Assembly (NCBI GenBank): GCA_965203195.1
Contig: OZ241860.1
Location: forward strand, 868,001-932,000
From: Bin87 sp965203195
GTDB taxonomy: Bacteria > Chloroflexota > Dehalococcoidia > Lucifugimonadales > UBA3495
Length of the DNA stretch: 64,000 nt
Reading direction: 5' to 3'
Shown here in pieces: positions 41,447 to 49,687 of this stretch. Within the stretch, counting starts at the first letter, position 1, and every line of letters begins with the position of its first letter. The position numbers and the translations under genes are program-made. The notes under the pieces are model-generated. The model ran no database searches and had not been told where the DNA came from. It was given only the letters and a program-made list of their open reading frames with translations.

Positions 41447-41910
41447 CGGGCCGGCTCCGGCGGGAACAGTCGTTGCAGAAGGTCAATAGTCGTGGCCACA
41501 TCCGCGCTGGACAGGATTACGGCACCGTCCGGCGGATCGTTTTCGTAAAAATGAGTGTGCAAAGCCCGCGCCGCGATTAATCCTCTGGTCAGGATGGTGA
41601 CAGTATTCCGGTCGCCGGACTGCCTCGCCAGGTCGGTCAGCCGCCCCGATACGCGCAGAACGCCGGAATGGGTGGGTACCGGCAGACGGTGGTCGGCACC
41701 AATGGGCTTGACGGTTTGCGTGTAGGCGCCCCAGGATTTTTCGGCCGCTTGCTGGTAGTCGCCTACCGCCAGGCTTTCCCGGTAGGTAGCCGCCTTGCCG
41801 GCCGCATCGCCGGGCGACAGGGCAACGGGCGGGCGGCCCGGACGGAGGGCCGTTTGAACGGCGTCGGCTACCTGCTGCGGCGTAAATTGAGGCGGTGTGG
41901 CGGCGGTCAT
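41443..41910 (-). CDS. PaREP1-family protein, cluster 2 copy 1 (internal deletion)
   Basis: A 155-residue protein. The core YRESLAVGDYQQAAEKSWGAYTQTVKPIGADH and the signature LHTHFYENDPPDG place it with PaREP1. Compared with its neighbours it lacks about 17 residues in the first helix (the HYRRHAQKSLDEG part), so one helix is shortened. The first 40 codons are nearly identical in DNA to copy 2, suggesting recent duplication or conversion. It is translationally coupled to the FAD oxidoreductase. Confidence 0.7.
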   Translation of the reverse strand: MTAATPPQFTPQQVADAVQTALRPGRPPVALSPGDAAGKAATYRESLAVGDYQQAAEKSWGAYTQTVKPIGADHRLPVPTHSGVLRVSGRLTDLARQSGDRNTVTILTRGLIAARALHTHFYENDPPDGAVILSSADVATTIDLLQRLFPPEPAR

Positions 41911-41952
41911 AACCCGTTTCCCTTGCGGCGTCCGTCAGGATCGGCGTGGTCA

Positions 41953-42471
41953 TCAGCAGCCCCGGTTGACCGGGTCAGGCGGCGCCACGAGAAACAAATC
42001 CTGCAACAGGACGACGGCGGTCGCAACATCATACGCCGCCACCCTTACCGACCCGCCCGGCAGATCGTTTTCGTAAAAATGAGTATGCAGAGCGCGCGCG
42101 GCGACCAGTCCCCGGCGCAAGGTGATCGCCAGATCACCGTAGCCCCTTTGGTCTACCAGATCCGACAGCCGTTCCGATACCCGCAGAATGCCGGCATGGC
42201 CGGGTATAAGCGACCGGCGCTCGGCGGCAATGGCCTTGACCGTTTGGGAGTAAGCGCCCCAGGATTTTTCGGCCGCCTGCCGGTAATCGCCTTCGTCCAG
42301 GCTTTTTTGAGCGTGCCGGCGGTAGTGCGCCAAATTGTCCCGGTAGGCGGCCGCCTTGTCGGCCGCATCGCCGGGCGACAGGGCAACGGGCGGGCGGCCC
42401 GGACGGAGCGCGGTTTGAACGGCGTCGGCTACCTGCTGCGGCGTAAATTGAGGCGGTGTGGCGGCGGTCAT
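41953..42471 (-). CDS. PaREP1-family protein, cluster 2 copy 2
   Basis: A 172-residue protein. MTAATPPQFTPQQVADAVQTALRPGRPPVALSPGDAADKAAAYRDNL is followed by the core HAQKSLDEGDYRQAAEKSWGAYSQTVKAIAAE and LHTHFYENDLPGG. It shares its first 40 residues with copy 1. The following loop (GYGDLAITLRRGLVAARA) and the C-terminus (LLQDLFLVAPPDPVNRGC) differ. No strong ribosome site is visible before the ATG. Confidence 0.7.
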   Translation of the reverse strand: MTAATPPQFTPQQVADAVQTALRPGRPPVALSPGDAADKAAAYRDNLAHYRRHAQKSLDEGDYRQAAEKSWGAYSQTVKAIAAERRSLIPGHAGILRVSERLSDLVDQRGYGDLAITLRRGLVAARALHTHFYENDLPGGSVRVAAYDVATAVVLLQDLFLVAPPDPVNRGC

Positions 42472-42512
42472 AATCCGTTTCCTTACGGTTGCCTTGCGGT
42501 TGATTGAACCGG

Positions 42513-43004
42513 CTAACGGGGCGCCTGGGCGGGGAACAGCTGTTGCAACAAATCGATGGCGGCGCTGACCTGGTCGGGATAGGCGGGCACCGCTTCGTCG
42601 GGCAGATCGTTTTCGTAAAAATGGGTATGCAGACTGTGCGCCAGGCCCATTGCCGTAGTCAGAAAGGCAGTGTGGTTGGGGTCGGCCTGGCCGGCCAGGG
42701 TGGTCAAGCTGTGGGCGGCGCGCAGGAGATTGCCGTGGGTGGTTATCAGCAGGCGATGGTCGGCGGCGATGGCTTTGATCGTTTGCGTGTAGGCGCCCCA
42801 GGATTTTTCGGCGGTCTGCCGGTAATCGCCCCGCGCTAGGCTTTCTGCGGTGTGCTGGCGGTAGATGACCTGGCTGGCGCGGTAGGCGCTCGCTTTCTCG
42901 TGGGCATCATCGGGCGACAAAGCAGCGGGCCGGGAGCCGGGGCGAAGCCCGAGGCGAATGGCATCGGTTACCTGTTCGGATGTGAATGGCGGCGGCATTG
43001 TCAT
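42513..43004 (-). CDS. PaREP1-family protein, cluster 2 copy 3
   Basis: A 163-residue protein. MTMPPPFTSEQVTDAIRLGLRPGSRPAALSPDDAHEKASAYRASQ is followed by the core TAESLARGDYRQTAEKSWGAYTQTIKAIAADH and LHTHFYENDLPDE. It is the most divergent member of this cluster. The frame is open to 43085, but the ATG at 43004 matches the neighbours' starts and is preferred. It is the promoter-proximal gene of a minus-strand run that ends with the FAD oxidoreductase. Confidence 0.7.
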   Translation of the reverse strand: MTMPPPFTSEQVTDAIRLGLRPGSRPAALSPDDAHEKASAYRASQVIYRQHTAESLARGDYRQTAEKSWGAYTQTIKAIAADHRLLITTHGNLLRAAHSLTTLAGQADPNHTAFLTTAMGLAHSLHTHFYENDLPDEAVPAYPDQVSAAIDLLQQLFPAQAPR

Positions 43005-43114
43005 ACCGGCCTCCGGTGCGGGCGGCGGGCGATGGGGCCAATGATAGCAGATAGCAATGATGGCGCGGGCAACGGCGGCCAACACAACAGCCCCGCGCTT
43101 ACCTGCCTACCTGC

Positions 43115-43438
43115 TTACCCGCGTTCCCGCGCCCGGCGCACGGCAAATGATGCGCCCCGCTGCCGGCGCATCCACTTGAGGAAAGCGGCAATGCGCGGGT
43201 TGGCCCGCAGCAGTTCCACGCTGTACAGCTCCTCGGCCAGGGTAGTTTCCGAAAAGAGGGCGTGCGCCTGGCGATGGCAGGTCGGGCAAAGCCGCGCCGT
43301 AGGCCCATGGCTGCCGCCCCGCGCGCGGGGTATCAGATGATGCACGGTGGTGCGGTCAACCACGCGCCGGCAGAGGGCGCAGCAAAGGCCGTCGCCGGCC
43401 CCGGGGCTGTCGTCCCCGCCCGCCGGCGGTGCCGGCAT
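43115..43438 (-). CDS. HNH endonuclease-domain protein
   Basis: A 107-residue protein. The HNH core is CCALCRRVVDRTTVHHLIPRARGGSHGPTARLCPTCHRQAHALF. It has two Cys pairs for structural zinc, the HH of the first strand, and a final His. A short basic C-terminus follows. Stand-alone HNH proteins cleave or nick DNA or RNA, but the target here is unknown. I chose the ATG at 43438, which lies 40 nt after the upstream gene's stop. A longer frame to 43576 would overlap that gene and adds only low-complexity sequence. Confidence 0.75.
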   Translation of the reverse strand: MPAPPAGGDDSPGAGDGLCCALCRRVVDRTTVHHLIPRARGGSHGPTARLCPTCHRQAHALFSETTLAEELYSVELLRANPRIAAFLKWMRRQRGASFAVRRARERG

Positions 43439-43478
43439 ATCCTGGCCCTGATGCCGCCGGCGCCGGCGTCCAGCCCGT

Positions 43479-44009
43479 TTAGCCACGCCCGCCGCCGCCG
43501 CTATTGCCACTGCCGCCGGCGCCGGGGCCGGGGCCGGGGCCGGGACGCTGGTAGAACCGCCAGCCGGGCAGGTCAACCTGCCACTGGGCGTCCTCGTACA
43601 GCATCGGTATGGTCAGGCCGGACATTATCCGGCTCTGCCGGACGACGGTTTCGTCGGGAACGCCTACGGGCAAAAAGACGAAGGCGTGGGTGTCGTCCAC
43701 ATAACGGGTGGGCGCCGTGGCGAGGTCGGACAAATCCTCCAGCGCCCAGCCGCGCAGCACGGTGGCGCGGAAATCGTCCAGCAGCGAGGCCCGCATCGGG
43801 TGGCCGGAGTCGTAGGCGGCGCGGTAGGCGTCCTGCATATCAATGTTCAGGCGGGTGGCCCAGACGCCCAGACGCATTCCGCGGGTTTCTTTGGAGAGCA
43901 TTGACCAGGCCAGGTCCATATCGCCGTCGCGGATGGATTCGGCGAAAAGGCCGGCGCGCTGTCCGACTACGTCGGGTTCCTGGCTGCGGCGTTGTCCGGG
44001 CATTCGCAT
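43479..44009 (-). CDS. hypothetical protein (176 aa)
   Basis: The sequence runs MRMPGQRRSQEPDVVGQRAGLFAESIRDGDMDLAWSMLSKETRGMRLG, then VDDTHAFVFLPVGVPDETVVRQ. It ends with LYEDAQWQVDLPGWRFYQRPG and a Gly/Pro-rich tail. The SMLSKETR and QWQVDLPG pattern resembles NTF2/SnoaL-like or lumazine-binding-like folds, but this is a guess. No signal peptide is seen. ATGs at 44009 and 44003 are equally possible starts. The gene is divergent from tyrA. Confidence 0.55.
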   Translation of the reverse strand: MRMPGQRRSQEPDVVGQRAGLFAESIRDGDMDLAWSMLSKETRGMRLGVWATRLNIDMQDAYRAAYDSGHPMRASLLDDFRATVLRGWALEDLSDLATAPTRYVDDTHAFVFLPVGVPDETVVRQSRIMSGLTIPMLYEDAQWQVDLPGWRFYQRPGPGPGPGAGGSGNSGGGGRG

Positions 44010-44274
44010 GGGAGGCCGTCCGTTTGCTCCGGGCTTGGTGCAGGATGAGGATGCGGTGTCGTTATACGGGCGGGCGCGCCGGAAGCAGGCCCTATTGTAT
44101 GCTTTGCGGGTGCCGGGGGCAAACGCCGGGCGCCGGCGCCGGCAGTGCGGGCGCATTACGCCCTTTGCGGTCGTCCAGCGCGCATCGCAACGGCGCGGCC
44201 CGGCGGCGGTTTTACCCGCCGCTTTTTATGATGTACACTAGGCGCATCTTCTTTCGTAAAGGGCGGGTTGACCT

Positions 44275-45315
44275 GTGGCACAAGTTACCATCATAGGCAC
44301 CGGGCTGATTGGCACCTCGCTGGGGCTGGCGCTGCGGGCCTCCACCCTGCGCAACCTGACCGTAGTCGGCACCGACGCTGAACACAGCGCCCGCGCCGGC
44401 GCCTCCCGCCGGCAGGCGTTCCACCGGGTCGAAAACCGGCTGGGCAACGCCATTAACGATGCCGACATCATCATCCTGGCCACCCCCGTGCTGGCGATGC
44501 GCGACCTGATGGCCGGTATGTCCCCCTATCTGCCGGAGGGCTGCGTGGTCACCGATGTGGGCAGCACCAAAGGCCAGGTGTTGCAGTGGGCCGACGAACT
44601 GCTGCCCGGCACGGTGGATTTCGTCGGCGGCCATCCTATGGCCGGCCGCGAAACCCCCGGCCCGGAGCACGCCGAGGAAACCCTTTTCGCCGGCAAGCCC
44701 TACTGCGTCATTCCCAGCCCCACAGCCAGCCGGCGCGCCGTCGGCGAAATCACCACCCTGGCCGAGGCCGTGGGCGCCAAACCCTACTTCATCGGCGTTG
44801 ACGAACACGACAGCTTTGTGGCGGCAGTGAGCCACCTGCCCTTTGTGCTCTCCACCGCCCTGGTGGGCTGCACCAGCAAATCGGCCAACTGGGCCGACAT
44901 TGGGCAGCTGGCCTCCTCGGGCTACCGCGATATTACCCGGCTGGCCTCGGGCGATGTGACCATGCACCGGGACATCTGCGTCAGCAATTCCCAGCCCATC
45001 GTGGCCTGGATTGACGCCTTTATCCGGGAGCTTTACGAATACCGCAAGCTGCTGGACACCGGCGAGGACGGCGGAGCGCCGGACGCCGCGGCCACGGCCC
45101 AGGTGGAAAGCCTGTTTGAGGACGCCCGCCTGGCCCGCGCCAAGTGGCTGGCCGGCGAGGTCAACCCTCGCGCGCGGGAGCAGGAAAACACGCCGGAGTA
45201 CCCCACTTTCGGCGAGTCAATGGGGCAGATGTTCCTGGGGCGGTGGGGCAGCCGGGCCCGCCGGATGATGATGGGCGAGGATGACCGCCGTTCCCCGCCC
45301 GCTGGCCGCCCCTGA
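44275..45315 (+). CDS. tyrA: prephenate dehydrogenase
   Basis: A 346-residue protein. The NAD-binding motif IIGTGLIGTSLGLAL opens the protein at residue 6. VTDVGSTKGQVLQWA and DFVGGHPMAGRETPGPEHAEETLF are the substrate-site segments of TyrA, and the helical C-terminal dimer domain contains SHLPFVLSTALVG and ASSGYRDITRLASGD. The enzyme oxidatively decarboxylates prephenate to 4-hydroxyphenylpyruvate for tyrosine synthesis. The start is GTG. No ACT domain is attached. It precedes aroA by 177 bp, so the two shikimate-pathway genes are neighbours. Confidence 0.92.
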   Translation: MAQVTIIGTGLIGTSLGLALRASTLRNLTVVGTDAEHSARAGASRRQAFHRVENRLGNAINDADIIILATPVLAMRDLMAGMSPYLPEGCVVTDVGSTKGQVLQWADELLPGTVDFVGGHPMAGRETPGPEHAEETLFAGKPYCVIPSPTASRRAVGEITTLAEAVGAKPYFIGVDEHDSFVAAVSHLPFVLSTALVGCTSKSANWADIGQLASSGYRDITRLASGDVTMHRDICVSNSQPIVAWIDAFIRELYEYRKLLDTGEDGGAPDAAATAQVESLFEDARLARAKWLAGEVNPRAREQENTPEYPTFGESMGQMFLGRWGSRARRMMMGEDDRRSPPAGRP

Positions 45316-45367
45316 TCCATAACCCGCCCGTTGCCATGGCGCGGCGCAGCCGGCCCGCCGCGCCGCG

Positions 45368-45423
45368 CCATCCGGCCGGTTCCGGTCGGACACCGCCATC
45401 CGGCCGGTTCCGGTCGGACACCG
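45368..45423. repeat. 28-bp direct repeat, two copies
   Basis: The unit ccatccggccggttccggtc plus ggacaccg occurs twice in perfect tandem between tyrA and aroA, and a third copy begins (ccattcgg). The sequence contains the short palindrome ccggccgg. No coding role is evident. Confidence 0.75.
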
Positions 45424-45492
45424 CCATTCGGCTCGGGCCGGAACAGACCCGAAACCTTGATTGACGGAAACCTTAATTAAAGGTGAATTGCC

Positions 45493-46818
45493 GTGCCACA
45501 AACCGTCCGCAGCCCGGAACGCCTGGCGGGAACGCTGGCCGTCCCCGGCGATAAATCTGTCTCCCACCGCGCGCTGATTCTCAACGCCATCGCCCAGGGA
45601 ACGGCCACCGTAACCGGCCTTTCCGACGGCGCCGATGTGCGTTCCACCGCCGACTGCCTCCGCGCGATGGGCGTTGCCATCGAGCCGCTGGACGAACCGG
45701 GCAGTTTCCGCGTCGCCGGCCCCGGCCCCGCCCTGGACGAACCGGCCGATTTGCTGGATGCCGGCAACAGCGGCACCTCTATGCGCCTGCTCTCCGGTCT
45801 GCTGGCGGGGCAGGATTTTCTGTCGGTTATCACCGGGGACGGGTCGCTCCGTTCCCGGCCTATGGGCCGCATCGTGCAGCCGTTGCAGCGGATGGGCGCC
45901 GCCATTATGGGGCGCGGTGGGGATACGCTGGCGCCGCTGGCGATACGGGGCGGCAGCCTCCGCTCCATTGAGTACGATCTGCCCGTAGCCAGCGCCCAGG
46001 TCAAATCCTGCCTGATGCTGGCCGGCCTCTCTGCCCCCGGCCCCACCGTGCTGCGCCAGCCGGCCCTGTCCCGCGACCACACCGAGCGGATGATGACGGC
46101 AATGGGCGCCCAAGTCGAAACCGACGGCCTGGCCCTCACCCTGCATCCCGCCCGCCTCAACGCCGTCGATGTCGCCGTCCCCGGCGATATATCCTCCGCC
46201 GCCTTCTGGATGGTGGCCGGCCTGATTCACCCCAACGCCCGCGTTACTATCACCGGCGTGGGCCTCAACCCCAGCCGGGCGGGCATCATTGACGCCCTGC
46301 GGATGATGGGCGCCGGCGACGCCCTGCGGCTGGAAAACCGGCGGGTTGAGGGCGGCGAACCCGTCGCCGACGTGGTAGCCTCATCGGGCAGTCTGCGCGG
46401 CATTGACCTGGGCGGCGACATCATCCCCATTATGATTGACGAACTGCCCGTCCTCGCCGTCGCCGCCTGTTTCGCCGCCGGCGATACCCTCATCCGCGAC
46501 GCCGCCGAACTGCGCGTCAAGGAATCGGACCGCATCGCCACCACCGTATCGGAATTGACCCGGCTGGGCGCGCGGCTGGAACCGCGCGCGGACGGCATCC
46601 TGATCCACGGCACGGGCCGGCTGGCCGGCGCGGCGGTGGCAAGCCACGGCGACCACCGGCTGGCCATGGCCATGGCCGTCGCCGGCCTGGCCGCATCGGG
46701 CGAAACCGTCATTCACGGCGCCGCCGATGCCGCCGTATCCTACCCTACATTCTGGAAACACCTGGCGTCCCTGGCGGGGGAGCCGCCGGCCGGGGCGCCG
46801 CCCGGCCAACCGGAGTGA
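45493..46818 (+). CDS. aroA: 3-phosphoshikimate 1-carboxyvinyltransferase (EPSP synthase)
   Basis: This 441-residue protein transfers enolpyruvate from PEP to shikimate-3-phosphate. It has GTLAVPGDKSVSHRALILNAIAQG at the start, LLDAGNSGTSMRLLSGLLAGQ (PEP site), DGSLRSRPMGRIVQPLQRMGA, and the C-terminal LRVKESDRIATTVSEL and DHRLAMAMAVAGL. The start is GTG with AGGTG 8 nt upstream. It overlaps gmk closely (stop 2 nt before the gmk ATG), so they are co-transcribed. Confidence 0.95.
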   Translation: MPQTVRSPERLAGTLAVPGDKSVSHRALILNAIAQGTATVTGLSDGADVRSTADCLRAMGVAIEPLDEPGSFRVAGPGPALDEPADLLDAGNSGTSMRLLSGLLAGQDFLSVITGDGSLRSRPMGRIVQPLQRMGAAIMGRGGDTLAPLAIRGGSLRSIEYDLPVASAQVKSCLMLAGLSAPGPTVLRQPALSRDHTERMMTAMGAQVETDGLALTLHPARLNAVDVAVPGDISSAAFWMVAGLIHPNARVTITGVGLNPSRAGIIDALRMMGAGDALRLENRRVEGGEPVADVVASSGSLRGIDLGGDIIPIMIDELPVLAVAACFAAGDTLIRDAAELRVKESDRIATTVSELTRLGARLEPRADGILIHGTGRLAGAAVASHGDHRLAMAMAVAGLAASGETVIHGAADAAVSYPTFWKHLASLAGEPPAGAPPGQPE

Positions 46819-46820
46819 CG

Positions 46821-47462
46821 ATGATGCCGCCCGCCCACGCCGCCGCCGAACTGCCCCAGGCCAGCCCCGCCCCGCCGCTGCTGGTTGTCATATCGGGGCC
46901 GTCCGGGTCGGGCAAAGGCACGCTGCTGGCGCAACTGCGGCAGTTGCCCCGTCCCTGGCACTTCGCCGTAACCGCCACCACCCGCCCAATGCGCCCCGAC
47001 GAAAGGGACGGCCAGGATTACATCTTTATGTCCGAAGCCGATTTCCTGCGGATGCGGGAGCGGGACGAACTGCTGGAATCGGCGCGGGTTTATGACCGCT
47101 GGTACGGCGTTCCCCGCCGGCAGGTGCGCGACCCGTTGATTGCCGGCAAGGATGTGATACTGGAGATCGATGTCCAGGGGGCGGCCACCATCCGGCGCAT
47201 CATCCCGGAGGCGCTAACCATATTCGTAATGCCGGCCAGCATCGCCGAACTGCGTTCCCGCCTGGCCGGGCGCGGCACCGAGGACGCCGCCGCCATAGAG
47301 CGCCGGATACAGGAAGCGGCGGCGGAAGTGGCCCGCATTGACGAATTTGACTACCGCGTGGTCAACCGCAACGGCCACCCGGACGCCGCCGCGCGGGATA
47401 TTGACGCCATCATCGCCGCCGAAAAGTGCCGGGTGAACCCCCGCCTGGCGCAGCTGCTGTAA
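46821..47462 (+). CDS. gmk: guanylate kinase
   Basis: A 213-residue protein. The P-loop VVISGPSGSGKGTLL near residue 24 is followed by TATTRPMRPDERDGQDYIFMSEADF and ARVYDRWYGVPRRQVRDPLIAGKDVILEIDVQGAATIRR, the GMP-binding part. The enzyme phosphorylates GMP to GDP. A 20-residue Pro/Ala-rich tail precedes the core. CGGAG lies 5 nt before the ATG at 46821; a GTG at 46815 overlaps aroA. A truncated relic of its 3' end sits at 49474, between the two methyltransferase genes. Confidence 0.93.
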   Translation: MMPPAHAAAELPQASPAPPLLVVISGPSGSGKGTLLAQLRQLPRPWHFAVTATTRPMRPDERDGQDYIFMSEADFLRMRERDELLESARVYDRWYGVPRRQVRDPLIAGKDVILEIDVQGAATIRRIIPEALTIFVMPASIAELRSRLAGRGTEDAAAIERRIQEAAAEVARIDEFDYRVVNRNGHPDAAARDIDAIIAAEKCRVNPRLAQLL

Positions 47463-47525
47463 AGCCGGGGTTTGCCGGTTTGGCGCCGATTGTACACCTG
47501 GAGCGACGGGGGTAAATGAGACCTT

Positions 47526-49469
47526 ATGAGGAAAGAGATTTCTGACCTTACCCTGGAACAGCGGCAGGAACTGGTCGTCCTGGCCGCCTTGACGGACGAC
47601 CAGATTGACACCACGGACGCGCTGGAAGTAAGGGACTGGTCGCAGGCGAAGCGGGGCGTTTTTTACCGCTCCGGCACGCCGCAAGAAAGCCCGGCCGGAT
47701 CGGAACCGGCTTGCCCGGCAACGCCGGGGACGACCGCTATGTCCAGGCTCAATGTACCCGACCGCACCTTTTTTGAGGGCGACAACCTTGCCATTCTGCA
47801 AGGCATCAACAGTGAAAGCATTGACCTCATCGCCACCGACCCGCCGTTCAACAAGCGGCGCAATATGTCAGGCCGCGCCGGCAAATACCCCGACCAGTGG
47901 TACTGGGCCGACGGCCATACACACACTGCCGCTTGCCCGGCGGATTGCAGTCTGCGCGCCGTGCAACGGGAATGGCTGGAGGAAATTGAGGCGTTGAGTA
48001 AGATTGCCGAATCGCAAAAGGGGGCAACGGCCCGGCGTGATGCGGCGCGCTACAACGGACTGGTCGCCACCATTGAGGCGGCGCGGCTTACCCACGACGA
48101 CGGCGTGGCGGCGTTCCTCTGCTTTCTGTCGGTGCGGCTGCTGGAATGCCACCGCATCCTCAAACCTACGGGCAGCATCTACCTGCACTGCGACCACAGC
48201 GCCAACGCCTACATCCGTATGGCAATGGACGCCATCTTTGGCAAAGACAACTTTCGCAACGAAATCGTCTGGCTGCGCCGCCAGGACCGGCACAATCTGG
48301 GCCGGCAGCAGATGGGCCGCGCCCACGACACCATATTCTGGTACGCCAAATCCAAGGCCGCCCGGTACAACATACAATATACGCCCTATTCCGACGAATA
48401 CATTAAGTCGGCGTACAACAAGTTTGACCACCGGGGACAGTACCGCACGCTGCCCTGCACCAACGAAACCGGCGGCAACAAGCCTTACGAATTCCGGGGC
48501 ATCACCCGCGCCTGGCGGTTTGCGCCGGAACATATGGAGGAACTGTATCGGAACGATCTGCTGGTGCAGGCCACGCCCACCTCGCCCTTTCAGTACAAGA
48601 AATATCTTGACCCCAACGAGGGCGTAAAGCTACAGGATGTCTGGACGGACGTTGCCGGCGCCCGTGGGCGGGAACATACCGGCTGGCCCACGCAAAAGCC
48701 CGTTGAGCTGATGCAGCGCATCATCGCCGCCGCCAGCAATCCGGGCGATGTGGTGCTTGACCCCTTTGCCGGCTGCGCCACTACGCTGGTGGCCTGCGAA
48801 AATATGGGGCAAGGGCAGCGGCGGCGGTGGATTGGCATCGACCGCGCCGCGATGGCCAAAGTCCACGTCCTCAACCGTCTGCTGGACACCGACAGCAAAA
48901 ACGCCGCCGTTGCCGTCCATAAAGTTCCGGGCAACGACGATGACGGCGTCTATGACGAAGCGGAGTTCCAAAAGGCGCTGGCTGCCAACCGCTGGGCGAT
49001 GCGTCTGGAAACCACGCCGCCGCAGCGCACCGACGCCGGCGAAAGGGTTCCCGGTTTTGACACGCTGTACCGCCCGACTACCAGGCCGAAAACCACTTTC
49101 ACCGATACCGAAATGCTGGATCTGTACTTCGCCCGCTGGCTCTACCAGTGCGCCGGCTGCGGCAAGCAAGCCCCGTCTTACTCCAACGGCAAGGTGGACA
49201 CGGGCGATTTCCAGCTGGATCACCTTACGCCGCGCGATTTGAACGATCCCGGAACCGACGAACTGGACAACCGTTGCGCCCTGTGCGCCAAGTGCAACCG
49301 CAAGAAAAGCAACCGCCTTACCCTGACTGGCCTGCAAGTCCAGAATGTTAGGGACAAAGAGATTTACCTCAAGCGCGCCGATTTGCCCAAAGAGAACGCC
49401 ATCCGGGCCTGGGGCCGCAGCGAACTCGCCAAAGCGAAACCGGCTGCTGTTGGCTCCGGTGCGTGTTGA
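47526..49469 (+). CDS. DNA methyltransferase-HNH nuclease fusion, copy 1, with antitoxin-like head
   Basis: A 647-residue protein. Residues 1-52 (LTLEQRQELVVLAALTDDQIDTTDALEVRDWSQAKRGVFYR) resemble the first half of BrnA/DUF4415-type antitoxins and lack their DNA-binding part. From Met72 (47739) a beta-class amino-methyltransferase follows: TDPPFN (motif IV), a target-recognition region, then VLDPFAGCATTLVACE (motif I). The C-terminus is an HNH domain (CAGCGK...QLDHLTPRDL...NRCALCAKCNRKKSN). GGGGA precedes the internal ATG at 47739, so a 576-residue product may be the main form. Its paralogue is at 49688. Confidence 0.8.
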   Translation: MRKEISDLTLEQRQELVVLAALTDDQIDTTDALEVRDWSQAKRGVFYRSGTPQESPAGSEPACPATPGTTAMSRLNVPDRTFFEGDNLAILQGINSESIDLIATDPPFNKRRNMSGRAGKYPDQWYWADGHTHTAACPADCSLRAVQREWLEEIEALSKIAESQKGATARRDAARYNGLVATIEAARLTHDDGVAAFLCFLSVRLLECHRILKPTGSIYLHCDHSANAYIRMAMDAIFGKDNFRNEIVWLRRQDRHNLGRQQMGRAHDTIFWYAKSKAARYNIQYTPYSDEYIKSAYNKFDHRGQYRTLPCTNETGGNKPYEFRGITRAWRFAPEHMEELYRNDLLVQATPTSPFQYKKYLDPNEGVKLQDVWTDVAGARGREHTGWPTQKPVELMQRIIAAASNPGDVVLDPFAGCATTLVACENMGQGQRRRWIGIDRAAMAKVHVLNRLLDTDSKNAAVAVHKVPGNDDDGVYDEAEFQKALAANRWAMRLETTPPQRTDAGERVPGFDTLYRPTTRPKTTFTDTEMLDLYFARWLYQCAGCGKQAPSYSNGKVDTGDFQLDHLTPRDLNDPGTDELDNRCALCAKCNRKKSNRLTLTGLQVQNVRDKEIYLKRADLPKENAIRAWGRSELAKAKPAAVGSGAC

Positions 49470-49473
49470 CATT

Positions 49474-49566
49474 ATGCCGGCCAGCATTGCCGAACTGCGC
49501 GCCCACTTGACCAGGCGCGGCGCCGAAAAGCGCCGGGCGAACCACCGCTTGGCGCAGCTGCTATAG
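49474..49566 (+). pseudogene. relic of the gmk 3' end
   Basis: The frame reads MPASIAELRAHLTRRG and then AEKRRANHRLAQLL, stop. This matches gmk MPASIAELRSRLAGRG and its last residues (AEKCRVNPRLAQLL), with about 45 internal codons deleted. It lies immediately after methyltransferase copy 1, in the position gmk holds relative to that copy, so it is a scar of the tandem duplication. Confidence 0.8.
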
Positions 49567-49687
49567 CCGGCCGGATGTGCTTATCGGGCGCTATTGTGCA
49601 TACGGGGCAGCGGTTGACGTTGCAACAAGGTGTTTGCTACCATAGGCACCGCAACCTTGCCTCGCTTGCCAACAAGGAATGACTGCT

